This document shows, in pieces, positions 36,272 through 36,560 of a stretch of 36,560 nucleotides of DNA. The notes beneath the pieces are model-generated. The model searched no databases. It was not told the DNA's origin and saw nothing but the letters and a program-made list of their open reading frames with translations. The translations under genes were made by a program, and so were the position numbers. Each line of letters starts with the position of its first letter. Position 1 is the stretch's first letter. The stretch lies in assembly GCF_019244115.1 (NCBI RefSeq), contig NZ_JAFATE010000344.1, forward strand, positions 1-36,560, in the 5' to 3' direction. The stretch is from Bradyrhizobium sp. (GTDB lineage: Bacteria > Pseudomonadota > Alphaproteobacteria > Rhizobiales > Xanthobacteraceae).

Positions 36272-36560
36272 GTGGATGCCCAAAATTCCGCTTCACCCGT
36301 GGTGACCGCAGGCTCGGTTGCCTTCGGCAACAACCTGCCGCTTGCGGTGATCGCCGGCCCCTGCCAGCTCGAAAGCCGCACCCATGCGCTGGAAGTCGCC
36401 ACCGCGCTGAAGGAGATTTCCGGCCGGCTCGGTATCGGGCTCGTCTACAAGACCTCGTTCGACAAGGCCAACCGCACCAGCGCGTCGGGTCAACGCGGCC
36501 TGGGACTGAACAAATCGTTGCCGATTTTTGCCGAGATCAGGTCTTCGCTCGGCCTGCCGG
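36272..36560 (+). CDS. kdsA: 3-deoxy-D-manno-octulosonate 8-phosphate synthase, N-terminal part
   Basis: Condenses arabinose 5-phosphate with phosphoenolpyruvate to make KDO 8-phosphate for lipopolysaccharide. The gene runs off the right edge; about 96 residues are visible from GTG 36272, with GGGGA eight bases upstream. An ATG at 36276 is out of frame. Visible motifs: LPLAVIAGPCQLESRTHALE (KdsA/DAHP family start), EISGRLGIGLVYKTSFDKAN and RTSASGQRGLGLNKSLPIF. KDO synthesis fits a Gram-negative envelope. The C-terminal half, with other active-site residues, is outside the window. Confidence 0.95.
   Translation, partial: MDAQNSASPVVTAGSVAFGNNLPLAVIAGPCQLESRTHALEVATALKEISGRLGIGLVYKTSFDKANRTSASGQRGLGLNKSLPIFAEIRSSLGLP

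Overview
The window is high-GC alphaproteobacterial chromosome, most likely Bradyrhizobium or a close relative (Nitrobacteraceae). This is inferred from gene order, from the LexA operator type (GAAC-N7-GTTC), from the class of intergenic mosaic repeats and from protein features; no database search was run. Most of it is chromosomal housekeeping DNA. A conserved alphaproteobacterial block, trpD-trpC-moaC-moeA-lexA-comEC-gltX-gltA, is present in full relative order and orientation but is opened at several points by accessory genes.

Layout, left to right. 1-6358: gltA (partial) and gltX on the minus strand, then divergent glnS and comEC on the plus strand. 6374-8683: two small conserved-looking proteins of unknown function, about 730 bases of poorly coding DNA, then lexA with its own SOS box. 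9023-16251: a five-gene minus-strand sugar-type ABC importer operon (permease, binding protein, permease fused to a beta-propeller lactonase-like domain, a second propeller protein, double ATPase) with a perfect 19-bp palindrome upstream. 16349-20602: a mosaic repeat, then a minus-strand run of an alpha-hydroxy-acid oxidase, rhomboid protease, HAD phosphatase and moeA. 21294-26007: a CtpA-type protease, a membrane GGDEF-EAL protein, and an orphan Flp pilin with a sigma-54-type promoter. 26175-30436: moaC-trpC-trpD and a PpiD/SurA-like foldase, minus strand. 30665-36560: tpiA, a copper-chaperone gene fragment, a CusF-like copper protein, an XRE-cupin regulator with a GNAT acetyltransferase, then secG, pyrG, a NIPSNAP protein and the start of kdsA.

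The most unusual item is the ABC importer at 9023-15986. One permease carries a complete SMP-30/strictosidine-synthase-like propeller on its C-terminal, predicted cytoplasmic, side. The next gene is a second propeller in which the expected metal-ligand positions are substituted. This suggests an importer that hydrolyses a lactone-like or ester substrate as it enters. Also notable: three mutually exclusive stem segments just upstream of a small gene (6622-6666), paired operators over the start codon of an XRE-cupin gene whose transcript may be leaderless, the sigma-54 promoter of the pilin, and a decayed periplasmic copper locus after tpiA.

Long antisense open frames are abundant because of the high GC content and are not annotated. 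All positional and functional calls come from reading the sequence and from remembered family motifs.
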